Positions 27,271-35,035 of a stretch of 64,000 bases of DNA are shown here, one piece after another. The translations under genes were made by a program, and so were the position numbers. The notes below the pieces were generated by a model that was not told the origin of the DNA, ran no database searches, and saw only the letters and a list, made by a program, of their open reading frames with translations. The number at the start of each line of letters is the position of its first letter. Position 1 is the first letter of the stretch. The stretch is from Streptomyces sp. CC208A (lineage in GTDB: Bacteria; Actinomycetota; Actinomycetes; Streptomycetales; Streptomycetaceae), in NCBI RefSeq assembly GCF_030010625.1, contig NZ_JASCXN010000002.1:404672-468671 (forward strand), read 5' to 3'.

Positions 27271-28593
27271 AGCAGCCGGCTGCCCAGCACCCCGCCCCCC
27301 GCCCCCGATGGCGGCCCCGCCCGGAAGGGACTCCGCATCGCCGTCCAGGCCCTCGCCGCCGTCGTGGCGGGCTACGTGGCCATGGGCGTCACCGCCGCCC
27401 TCGGGCTCTGGGCCGCGGGCGCGGCCGACCTCCCCGGCGGTTTCGCCGCCGTCCTCGCCGCGGTCGTCGTCATGGCCGCCGGCGGACAGGTCGAGGTGAC
27501 GGGCTCGGCCGGGTCCCTCGCCGGAGCCGAGGGCCAACTGACCGCCATGCCCCTCACCGTCACCCTCGTCGGCGCCCTCGTCACCGGCGCGGTCTTCCTC
27601 CTCCCGCTGCGCCACCACGCCGTGGCCAGGAGCGGGGACCTCGCGGCCCGCGCCGCGGCCGTCACCGTCCTCTGGCTGGCCGCCCTCACCGGACTCTCCG
27701 CCCTGGCCCGCCACGACTTCCGCCTCACCCTCGGCGGCGGCGAGCCCGAGGACCCCCTCGCGGACCTCTTCGGCGAGCTCATCGACGCCGCCGATCCCAC
27801 CGTCGGCTTCCGCACCCTCCTCGGACCCACCCTCGGCCACGGCCTCCTGTGGATCCTCGGCGTGCTCCTGATCGCCCTCCTCGTCTCCCGCCGCAGTGCC
27901 CTCCCCACGCGCGTGCTGCGGTACCAGGAGGCCGTCAGGCCCGCCGCCTCCGCGATGCTCCTGCTGGTCCTCGCCTACGTGGCCGTCGGGCTCGTCATCG
28001 GCCTGGTCGTCGCCGCCACCAAGGGACACGCCGCGGAGACCTTCGCCGTCCTCCTCCTCGGCCTGCCCAACGTCAGCTGGCTCGCCTTCGGCGTCGGCAT
28101 CGGCGGCGCCTGGGAGGGCAGGGTCGAGGGCCCCTTCGGGCTGCCGATGCCCCAGATCCTCGACGCCGTGCTGCGCGGTGGCGAGGGCACCGACCTGTCC
28201 ACTGTGGACCTGTCCTCGCTCGCCGCCGAGGACGGGCGCGCCTGGTGGCTGCTGCCCGTCGCCGCCGTCCTCGTCCTCGCCGCCGCCTTCGTCGCGGCCG
28301 TACGCTCCCCGGCCCGGGTACGGCCCTGGCAGCACGCCCTGCACCTCGGGACCGCCCTCGCCCTCACGCTGCTCGTCGTCATGCCCCTCACCCTCGTCGA
28401 GGCGCGCTTCGGCCTGTCGATCCTGGGCATCGGCGACCTGGGGGCTCTCGGCGGCGAGGTCCTGCTCAGGCCCGAGGTGTGGCGCACGGTCGGCCTCGCC
28501 CTCCTCTGGGGGTTCGTCGCCGGCTTCCTCGGCGGCCTCCTCGCCACCCGTGTCCGGCACCGGGGCCAGATCCCCGCCGACGCCAAGGGCTGA
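27268..28593 (+). CDS. Streptophobe-family multispanning membrane protein
   Basis: About 441 aa with some ten predicted transmembrane helices, for example GLRIAVQALAAVVAGYVAMG, LPLTVTLVGALVTGAVFLL-like stretches, and GLALLWGFVAGFLGGLLATR. Streptophobe is a family largely restricted to Streptomyces and relatives, of unknown function. The soluble loop DLSTVDLSSLAAEDGR is characteristic. The GTG at 27268 is preferred over the one at 27259 because of the -10 box. Its 3' end is convergent with a Ser/Thr kinase gene and is made of the same 17-bp repeat. Confidence 0.8.
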   Translation: MSSRLPSTPPPAPDGGPARKGLRIAVQALAAVVAGYVAMGVTAALGLWAAGAADLPGGFAAVLAAVVVMAAGGQVEVTGSAGSLAGAEGQLTAMPLTVTLVGALVTGAVFLLPLRHHAVARSGDLAARAAAVTVLWLAALTGLSALARHDFRLTLGGGEPEDPLADLFGELIDAADPTVGFRTLLGPTLGHGLLWILGVLLIALLVSRRSALPTRVLRYQEAVRPAASAMLLLVLAYVAVGLVIGLVVAATKGHAAETFAVLLLGLPNVSWLAFGVGIGGAWEGRVEGPFGLPMPQILDAVLRGGEGTDLSTVDLSSLAAEDGRAWWLLPVAAVLVLAAAFVAAVRSPARVRPWQHALHLGTALALTLLVVMPLTLVEARFGLSILGIGDLGALGGEVLLRPEVWRTVGLALLWGFVAGFLGGLLATRVRHRGQIPADAKG

Positions 28594-28632
28594 CGTCCGC
28601 CAAGGGCCGACGTCCGCTAAGGACCCACGTCC
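28583..28632. repeat. 17-bp tandem repeat covering two convergent gene ends
   Basis: Three units: CCAAGGGCTGACGTCCG, CCAAGGGCCGACGTCCG and CTAAGGACCCACGTCC. The first contains the stop of the streptophobe gene (TGA) and the third contains the stop of the kinase gene on the other strand (TAG). Confidence 0.8.
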
Positions 28633-29621
28633 AGGCGCCTGAAGACCGGCCGCGCCCAGCCCGGAGGTTCCGGTGGCGGGCCCGGCGTCCGGCGCCCCGT
28701 CCCGGTCGCCGCGGCCGGTCCGCCCGGCGCCTCCGCCAGCGCGGCCCGCAGCGCCGCGACGAACTCCAGGCACGTCCCGTACCGCTCCTCCGGCGTCTTC
28801 GCCAGCGCCCGCGCGAACACCGCGTCCGCCGCCTCGGGCAGCCCGGGCCGGAACTCGTCCAGCGGCGGCGGAGGGTCGTACTGCTGCGCCCACAGCACCG
28901 CCCAGTCGGTGTCCCGGCGGAACGGCGGCACCCCGGCCAGCGTCTCGAAGACCACGCACGCCAGGCTGTACACGTCGCAGCGCCCGTCCACCGGCTTGCC
29001 CGAGATCTGCTCGGGCGCCACGTAGTCCAGCGTGCCGACGAACTCGCCGACCGTCGTGAACCCGGTCAGCGACAGCGACTTCTTCGTCAGCCCGAAGTCG
29101 GTCAGGTACACATGCTCGGGGTGCTCCCGGTCGGTGCCCTCGGCGACCAGGATGTTGCCCGGCTTCACGTCCCGGTGCACCAGGTCGTGCGCGTGCGCCG
29201 CGTCGAGGGCCGACGCCACCTGCGCCGCGATCCGGCCCGCCGTCGGCGGCGGCAGCGGCCCCTCCCGGGCCAGCAGCGCCACCAGGTCCTGCCCGGCCAC
29301 GTACCGCATCGCGATGTACAGGACCCCCTCCGTCTCGCCCGCCTCGAAGACCGGAACGATGTGCGGGTGGTCGATGGAGGCCGCCACCCGCGACTCGTGC
29401 GCGAACCGCTTCCGGAAGGTGTCGTTGCGGGCCAGCTCCGGCGCCAGCAGCTTCAGCGCCACCGTCCGGTCGAGCCGCAGGTCCCGGGCCCGGTACACGA
29501 CCGCCATCCCGCCGCGCCCGATCTCGGCCTCCACCCGGTAGCCCGCGATCTCCTTGCCGACGAGCCCGGACGGCCGCCCCGCCGGGAGCCCCGTGTCCCG
29601 TGCCCCGTCCCCGCCCGTCAT
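28617..29621 (-). CDS. Soluble Ser/Thr protein kinase (PknF-like context)
   Basis: 334 aa. The kinase core is complete: IGRGGMAVVYRARD, VALKLL, LVHRDVKPGNILV, LTDFGLTKK and VGTLDYVAPEQ. Unlike PknB or PknF it has no transmembrane helix and ends in a Pro-rich tail, so it is probably cytoplasmic. It is the third gene of a minus-strand operon with an FHA-FHA-ABC transporter and an SH3-like protein; its ATG overlaps the stop of the preceding gene (ATGA). The organisation recalls mycobacterial PknF, which phosphorylates threonines in Rv1747. Here the substrate could be the transporter, the SH3-like protein or both. Confidence 0.88.
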   Translation of the reverse strand: MTGGDGARDTGLPAGRPSGLVGKEIAGYRVEAEIGRGGMAVVYRARDLRLDRTVALKLLAPELARNDTFRKRFAHESRVAASIDHPHIVPVFEAGETEGVLYIAMRYVAGQDLVALLAREGPLPPPTAGRIAAQVASALDAAHAHDLVHRDVKPGNILVAEGTDREHPEHVYLTDFGLTKKSLSLTGFTTVGEFVGTLDYVAPEQISGKPVDGRCDVYSLACVVFETLAGVPPFRRDTDWAVLWAQQYDPPPPLDEFRPGLPEAADAVFARALAKTPEERYGTCLEFVAALRAALAEAPGGPAAATGTGRRTPGPPPEPPGWARPVFRRLDVGP

Positions 29622-30466
29622 CGGCTGTCGTCCTCGGCGTCGGGCGGGCGGCTCACGACCCGCGTCGGCGGCGGACCGGCCGCCGGCGGCGCGTCGACCT
29701 GCGGCACCACCTGCGTCGGTTCGTACGCCACCGGCGTCGGCTCGCGGACGACCCGCGTCGGCTCATGGGCGACAGGCGCCTGCCGTTCCTCCGGTACGGC
29801 CTCCGCCTCCGGTACGGGCTCCGCACCGGCCGCCGACGGCTCGGGGGCGGCCGGGTCCGCCGACCGTTCGGGGGCCGGGGCCGCGGCGGGCGTCCGGGAC
29901 GGCGCCGAGGGGGCCGCGTACGTCGTCAGGCCGAGCCCGTCGCAGTACACCCAGCGCTCGTGCTCCGCGTCGTACAGCCACACCGACTCCCCGTCGACGA
30001 CCATCCCGACCCGCAGCCCGCGCGTGCGCCGCCGGAAGGTCTCCCCGTCCGCCCGGCCCGCCGCCAGCTCCTCCACCGCCCGCCGGTAGCGGCCCAGGGC
30101 GTCCTCCGCCCGCGCGATGAGGGGCCGCGGATCGGCCGTCCGGGCGAGCGCCGGGCCCGCCGCCGGAGGGTCGTCCGGGACCGTCACCAGGAGCCGCGCG
30201 TCCACCCACGCGGACCAGCCGTTGGAGCACAGCACCCGCCCCCAGTCACCGGCCCGCTCCGTCAGTCGCACCGGCAGGAACGCGTCCAGCGGCACCGTCG
30301 GGAAGCCGGGGTCCGGCGCCTGCCAGGCGGGCAGCCCGTCGCGCGGCACCACGTGCGTGGGGCGGAACGTGGATCCAGTAGCCGAGATATCGGATCCAGT
30401 AGCCGGGATATTGGATCCAAAAGCCTGATCGGATCCGATATCCGAAAGGGGATCGGGGACGCTCAC
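29618..30466 (-). CDS. SH3-like protein with repeated Pro-Thr-x-Val-Val motifs
   Basis: 282 aa from a GTG with CAGGAGG six bases upstream. Residues 8-33 are a short SDISATG-type repeat encoded by GGATCC units. Residues about 36-95 resemble an SH3-like barrel (LPVRLTERAGDWGRVLCSNG, WSAWVDARLL). After a helical middle with MVVDGESVWLYDAEHERWVY (a second small beta domain), the Pro/Ala-rich tail holds EPTRVV, EPTPVA, EPTQVV and PPTRVV, with threonines at 237, 244, 251 and 268; a PTHVV also occurs at 36-40. FHA domains prefer pThr with an aliphatic residue at +3, so these may be docking sites (inference). It lies between an FHA transporter and a kinase. No family name is known to me. Confidence 0.75.
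   Translation of the reverse strand: MSVPDPLSDIGSDQAFGSNIPATGSDISATGSTFRPTHVVPRDGLPAWQAPDPGFPTVPLDAFLPVRLTERAGDWGRVLCSNGWSAWVDARLLVTVPDDPPAAGPALARTADPRPLIARAEDALGRYRRAVEELAAGRADGETFRRRTRGLRVGMVVDGESVWLYDAEHERWVYCDGLGLTTYAAPSAPSRTPAAAPAPERSADPAAPEPSAAGAEPVPEAEAVPEERQAPVAHEPTRVVREPTPVAYEPTQVVPQVDAPPAAGPPPTRVVSRPPDAEDDSR
30371..30436. repeat. GGATCC-unit tandem repeat inside the SH3-like protein gene
   Basis: GGATCC recurs at 30371, 30392, 30413 and 30431, with 21, 21 and 18 bases between starts. Two units share GGATCCAGTAGCCG and end in GATAT. All spacings are multiples of three, so the reading frame is kept and the protein carries GSDISAT/GSNIPAT repeats. ATATTGGATCCAAAAGCC (30408-30425) differs at two of 18 positions from the site at 17073-17090. 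Confidence 0.8.
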
Positions 30467-30487
30467 GGCCCACCTCCTGATCGCGGG

Positions 30488-33031
30488 TCAGCGGCGCATG
30501 ACCACCGGTTCGTGCCGGCGCAGCAACCGGGCCACGGCGAACCCCAGCGCCACACAGAGCACGGCCAGCATGCCCATGTCGAAGAGCCAGGCCGCCGCCG
30601 TGTGGTCCATCAGCGGGTCGGCGGTCTTCGCGCTCGGCGCCACCTCCCCGATGTCGATCGTCGCGCCCATCGCGGCGAACGCCCACCGCGACGGCACCAG
30701 CCAGGCCAGCTGCTCCAGGACCGGCGTGCCGCGCACGCTCAGCAGCGCCCCGCAGAACACCACCTGGACGATCGCGAGGAGGACGAGCAGCGGCATCGTC
30801 ACCTCCTCCTTGCGGACCAGCGCCGACACCAGCAGGCCGAGCATCATCGCGGTGAAGGCGAGCAGGGCGACCGCGAGCGTGATCTCGATCAGCGGGGGCA
30901 TCAGCACGCCCTTGCCGTCGGGCACGTTCAGCGGCACGCCGATCAGGGCCACCAGGGTCAGCACCACGGCCTGCACGACGGTCACCGTGCCGAGGACGAC
31001 GACCTTGGAGGCGAGATAGGCGGAGCGGGACAGGCCGACGGCTCTCTCCCGTCGGTAGATCGACCGCTCCTTCACCAGCTCGCGGACCGCGTTGGCCGCG
31101 CCGGTGAGGACACCGCCGACACAGAGGATCAGCAGCACGTTCAGCGTGGACTCGGGGTTGAGACTTCCCTCGGACAGGGCCCGGGCCATCGCGCCCATCA
31201 CGAACGGCAGGGCGATCATGATGGCCAGGAAGGTGCGGTCGGCGGCGAGCGCGGCCGTGTAGCGCCGGACCAGGGTCCGCAGCTGCCCGCCCCAGCTCTG
31301 CGCCTTGGGCGGCGGGGGAGGCGCGGCCGCCGGAGCCACCACCGAGGCGCCGGACGCACCGGGCACACCGGCCACGGGCGCGTACGGCCGGACCGTCGCG
31401 TCCTCGATGTACCGCCGGTGGAAGCGGGAACCCCGGTACTGCCCCGCCCAGTCCCGGTCCCGCTCGGTCTCGAATGCCTCGAACGCCTCGGGCCACTGGC
31501 CGAAGCCGAAGAAGGACAGGGTGTCGTCCGGAGGCCCGTAGTAGGCCACCCGGCCGCCGGGGGCGAGCACGAGGAGCCGGTCGCAGACGTCCAGGCTGAG
31601 CACGCTGTGGGTGACGACGACGACCGTGCGGCCGTCGTCGGCGAGCCCGCGCAGCATGTGCATCACCGAGCGGTCCATGCCCGGGTCGAGCCCGGAGGTC
31701 GGCTCGTCGAGGAAGAGCAGGGACGGTTTCGTCAGGAGCTCCAGGGCGACGCTGACCCGCTTGCGCTGCCCGCCGGAGAGGCTGTGGATCGGCTGGTCGG
31801 CCCGCTCGGTGAGACCCAGTTCGCCGATCACCTCCTCCACGCGCGCGTGCCGTTCGGCGGGCGCGGTGTCCCCGGGGAAGCGCAGCTCGGCGGCGTACGA
31901 GAGGGCGCGCCGGACGGTCAGCTGGAGGTGCAGGATGTCGTCCTGCGGGACCAGCCCGATGCGCTGGCGCAGCTCGGCGTAGTCCCGGTAGAGGTCGCGG
32001 CCGTCGTAGAGGACGGTGCCGCGGTCGGCGGGGCGCTGCCCGGTGAGGGCGCCGAGCAGGGTCGACTTCCCGGCGCCGGACGGGCCGACGACCGCGAGGA
32101 GCGTCTTCTCGCCCACCGGGAAGGAGACCTCGTCGAGGAGGGTCTTGCGGCCGTGGTCGACGGTGACGGCGAGCTCCTGCACGTCGAGGGAGATCTCGCC
32201 GGTGTCGGTGAACTCGACGAGCCGCCCGCCCGCCAGGCAGAAGGCGCTGCGCCCGATGCCGACGATGTCGTCCGCCGTGACCCGGACCGGCTCGACCACG
32301 GGGCGCCCGTTGAGGAAGGTGCCGTTGTGGCTGCCGAGGTCGTGGATCCAGTACGTGCCGTCGGGCCGGGCGACGAGTTCCGCGTGGTGCCGGGAGACCA
32401 CGAGGTCGGCGACGACCACGTCGTTGTCCGGAGCCCGCCCGATCCGCACGGTGTGCTCCGGCAGCGGCCGCACCGCCGTCGGCCGCCGGAAGGTCCCGGT
32501 GGCCCCGGGCCGGGACACCCCCGCGGGCCGGGGCACGTCCGAAGGAGCCCCGCCGTCCCGCACCTCTTCCCGGGGTACGGGCTCCGCGGGCGGAGGCGAC
32601 GGGGACGAGGCCGGCGGTGGCGCACCGTGGGGTTCGGCCGCGGGCCGGACGGGGGCGGGGGAGCCAGGGGCCGGCGCGCTGGGAGCCGGGGCGGGAGCCG
32701 GGGTGCCCGGCGGCTCGGTGAGGACCGCGCGGGGGCCGTCCTGCGGATGCCCGAAGCGGACGACCGTGCCCGGCCCGACGGCGCGGGGAAGCCGCACCCG
32801 CACGCCGTCCGCGTAGGTGCCGTTGGTGCTGTCCTCGTCGGCGAGCGTCCACCGCCCGCCGGCGGCGCGGAGCACCGCGTGGTGCCAGGACGCCCGGGCG
32901 TCCGAGAGCACGATGTCACTGGTGGGATCACGCCCGACGCGGTAGACGCGGCCCGGGTCCAACCGTGTGACGACCCCGTCGACGAGGAGGACCAGACCGG
33001 GTGCGGCGGGCGCGACCGGCCGCTCTCCCAT
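30488..33031 (-). CDS. Double-FHA ABC-2 transporter, Rv1747-like
   Basis: 847 aa. FHA1 at about 28-95 (VGRDPTSDIVLSD, HHAV, STNGTY), a Pro-rich linker, and FHA2 at about 194-262 (IGRAPDNDVVVAD, SRHHAELV, SHNGTF). Walker A is GPSGAGKST at 316-324, the signature is LSGGQRKRVSVALELL, and Walker B is LLFLDEPTSGLD. From about 600 on there is an ABC-2 membrane domain with six helices. The order matches Mycobacterium tuberculosis Rv1747, an exporter regulated by PknF through phosphothreonines in its linker; here T180 and T185 in TGTFRRPTAVRPL are candidates. The cargo is unknown, with cell-envelope lipid export a reasonable guess. Confidence 0.9.
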   Translation of the reverse strand: MGERPVAPAAPGLVLLVDGVVTRLDPGRVYRVGRDPTSDIVLSDARASWHHAVLRAAGGRWTLADEDSTNGTYADGVRVRLPRAVGPGTVVRFGHPQDGPRAVLTEPPGTPAPAPAPSAPAPGSPAPVRPAAEPHGAPPPASSPSPPPAEPVPREEVRDGGAPSDVPRPAGVSRPGATGTFRRPTAVRPLPEHTVRIGRAPDNDVVVADLVVSRHHAELVARPDGTYWIHDLGSHNGTFLNGRPVVEPVRVTADDIVGIGRSAFCLAGGRLVEFTDTGEISLDVQELAVTVDHGRKTLLDEVSFPVGEKTLLAVVGPSGAGKSTLLGALTGQRPADRGTVLYDGRDLYRDYAELRQRIGLVPQDDILHLQLTVRRALSYAAELRFPGDTAPAERHARVEEVIGELGLTERADQPIHSLSGGQRKRVSVALELLTKPSLLFLDEPTSGLDPGMDRSVMHMLRGLADDGRTVVVVTHSVLSLDVCDRLLVLAPGGRVAYYGPPDDTLSFFGFGQWPEAFEAFETERDRDWAGQYRGSRFHRRYIEDATVRPYAPVAGVPGASGASVVAPAAAPPPPPKAQSWGGQLRTLVRRYTAALAADRTFLAIMIALPFVMGAMARALSEGSLNPESTLNVLLILCVGGVLTGAANAVRELVKERSIYRRERAVGLSRSAYLASKVVVLGTVTVVQAVVLTLVALIGVPLNVPDGKGVLMPPLIEITLAVALLAFTAMMLGLLVSALVRKEEVTMPLLVLLAIVQVVFCGALLSVRGTPVLEQLAWLVPSRWAFAAMGATIDIGEVAPSAKTADPLMDHTAAAWLFDMGMLAVLCVALGFAVARLLRRHEPVVMRR

Positions 33032-33157
33032 GCGTGAATCCTATCCGCCGGGGCCCGGTCCCGCCCGGCGTCGGGCCGGGGCGGGGCGCCGGACGCGGGT
33101 AGGGTGGGCGCCGGGCGGCGCGGGGAGCGGCGCCGGGACGACGGGAGGGACGCGGAC

Positions 33158-33796
33158 GTGCCGAAAGGCGCCACGAGACGGCGGCCGCGCACCCGGGCGG
33201 CGCTCCTGAAGGCCGCGCTTGAGGCCTTCGCCGAGCACGGCTTCCACGCGACCACCATCGAGCAGATCTGCGAGCGCGCCGGATACACGCGGGGCGCGTA
33301 CTACTCGAACTTCGCCAGCAAGGAAGAGCTCTTCCTCGCCCTCTTCGACGAGCACAGCGAGCGGACGGTGCGCCGCCTCGCCGACGCGATCGACGCGCTG
33401 ACGGCCGAGGAGTACACCCTCCCCCGGCTCGCGGAGCTGGCCGCCGCCATCGAGCCGGACGAGCGCGACTGGTACCTGGTGACCACCGAGTTCACCCTCC
33501 ACGCCATCCGCGACCCGCAGACGGCCTGGGTCCTGGCCCGGCACGACGAGCGCCTGCGCGCCGAGATCGCCCGCGGCCTCACCCTCGTACTGCGCCGCGC
33601 CGGCCGCGAACCGACCGTGGACCCCGACCGCTTCGCCCGCCTCCTCATCGCCCTGCGAGAGGGCGGCCTCGCCAAGAGCTACGTGGAACCCCAGGCCCTG
33701 CCCCCGGGCACCCTGGAACGCGAGTTCCTCCCCGCCCTCCTGGAGGCGTCGACCCGCCCCGCACGTCGGCCCCCGTCGCCTGACACGGCGAACTGA
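33158..33796 (+). CDS. TetR-family transcriptional regulator
   Basis: 212 aa from a GTG with GGGAGGGA seven bases upstream. The HTH reads TRAALLKAALEAFAEHGFHA, TTIEQICERAGYTRGAYYSN and SKEELFLALFDEHS. The ligand domain is unremarkable. The gene is divergent from the FHA-transporter operon with a 126-bp gap and could regulate that operon or itself. Confidence 0.88.
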   Translation: MPKGATRRRPRTRAALLKAALEAFAEHGFHATTIEQICERAGYTRGAYYSNFASKEELFLALFDEHSERTVRRLADAIDALTAEEYTLPRLAELAAAIEPDERDWYLVTTEFTLHAIRDPQTAWVLARHDERLRAEIARGLTLVLRRAGREPTVDPDRFARLLIALREGGLAKSYVEPQALPPGTLEREFLPALLEASTRPARRPPSPDTAN

Positions 33797-33907
33797 TCCC
33801 ACCGCGGCGGGGACGATCCGGGGCCGGATCCTGCGCGGGGCGCGGGTGGCGTGGGGTCGTGGAACGCGCGCTGCCCGGGCGGCTCCTCGGTTGAGGCGGG
33901 GCCCGTG

Positions 33908-34753
33908 TCACGCGTCGGGGGCGCCGAAGCGGGCCAGGCAGTGCCAGACCTTCTTCACGTCCTGGGGGTCGTACGTCCCCGACTGCGCGGCGTCCTGGAC
34001 GATCCGCGCGTCCAGGTGGCCGTCGACCGCGATGCGGGCGCCCAGCTCGACGTAGGCGGGGCCCCGGAACTCCGGGTGGCGGCGGAGTTCTGCGACCGAC
34101 AGCCGGAAGCCGCCGTGCCACTCCACGGGGCACGGCAGCCCGCGGGCCGCCTCCTCGACGGCGGTGCCCCGGTGGCTCGGGTCCAGGACCAGGGCCTCCA
34201 CGTCCCGCGCGAGCTCGACCGGACCGTGGACCTGAGCCTCGACGTAGCCGTCCAGCAGGTCGGCCCCGTCCGCCTCCGCCAGCGCCACCAGCGCCATCCG
34301 GGACGCCACCCCGAAGGCGGACGGCTCCAGGAAGCTGTCCGGATAGCAGAAGCTCGTCCGGGCGGTGGCCTCAGGGGTCAGGCGCAGATGGGCGGAGCCG
34401 AAGCGCGGCGCGGCGCCGTAGGGGCGGCGGCGGAAGTCCAGGGCCCCGTACACCGGGCGCTCGTGCGCCGGCGCCGCGTCGTACGCGCCGCCGAAGATCC
34501 GGCTCTCCCAGCGCCACCGGTCTCCGCCGGGGTGCGCCGTCAGCCCGCCGTTGCTGGTGCCCGTCACGAACTGCGAGCGGTAGACGCCCTCGTCGGCCAG
34601 CCGGTCCAGGAAATGAGGGTGGAAATTGAGCGTGACGCGCAGGGCGGGGTCCAGCGGCGCGCCCGACGAGCGGGCCTCCACGTGCGCCAGTGCCCGTCGG
34701 GCCGCGTCGGTGAGCGGGGGAGGGGAGGGGCGGGAGGCGGCGGTCGTCGTCAT
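33908..34753 (-). CDS. DUF3626-family protein
   Basis: 281 aa matching DUF3626 in tone: TLNFHPHFLDRLADEGVYRSQF (cited in part), TGTSNGGLTAHPGGDRWRWES, FGGAYDAAPAHERPVYGALDF, and PVEWHGGFRLSVAELRRHPEF. Conserved His, Asp, Glu and Arg suggest an enzyme, but I know of no assigned activity; a resemblance to ADP-ribosyltransferase-like folds is a guess. The ATG at 34753 is supported by the conserved region starting soon after and by nothing stronger. Confidence 0.7.
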   Translation of the reverse strand: MTTTAASRPSPPPLTDAARRALAHVEARSSGAPLDPALRVTLNFHPHFLDRLADEGVYRSQFVTGTSNGGLTAHPGGDRWRWESRIFGGAYDAAPAHERPVYGALDFRRRPYGAAPRFGSAHLRLTPEATARTSFCYPDSFLEPSAFGVASRMALVALAEADGADLLDGYVEAQVHGPVELARDVEALVLDPSHRGTAVEEAARGLPCPVEWHGGFRLSVAELRRHPEFRGPAYVELGARIAVDGHLDARIVQDAAQSGTYDPQDVKKVWHCLARFGAPDA

Positions 34754-35035
34754 GCGGGGAGTGTGCCCGGGGCGGCGGGCTCGTGGCACGGGGTTTTCGC
34801 CGGCGCATGGCCGTGGAGGCTGCGGAGGGGAGCCGGGAGAGCACTTCCCTCCGGTCTCCCGGCCTTCGCGTCCCTTTCTCCGGGAGTCCCCTGCCCACCC
34901 GCCCGCCCCCTCGTCCGCGCCCGCACCGCCGGACACCGCCACGCGCGTGTGTCACCCCACCGCACCCGCCCCCCTTGCGCCGCGGGCCGGGAAGCGGGAG
35001 GTTTCCGGTGGGGGCCGACGCAGGAGGAGAAGGCC

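Noticed and set aside
29600..33037. A 1,145-aa plus-strand open frame opposite the FHA operon
   Set aside because: Spans three well-supported minus-strand genes and gives Arg/His/Pro-rich sequence without any motif.
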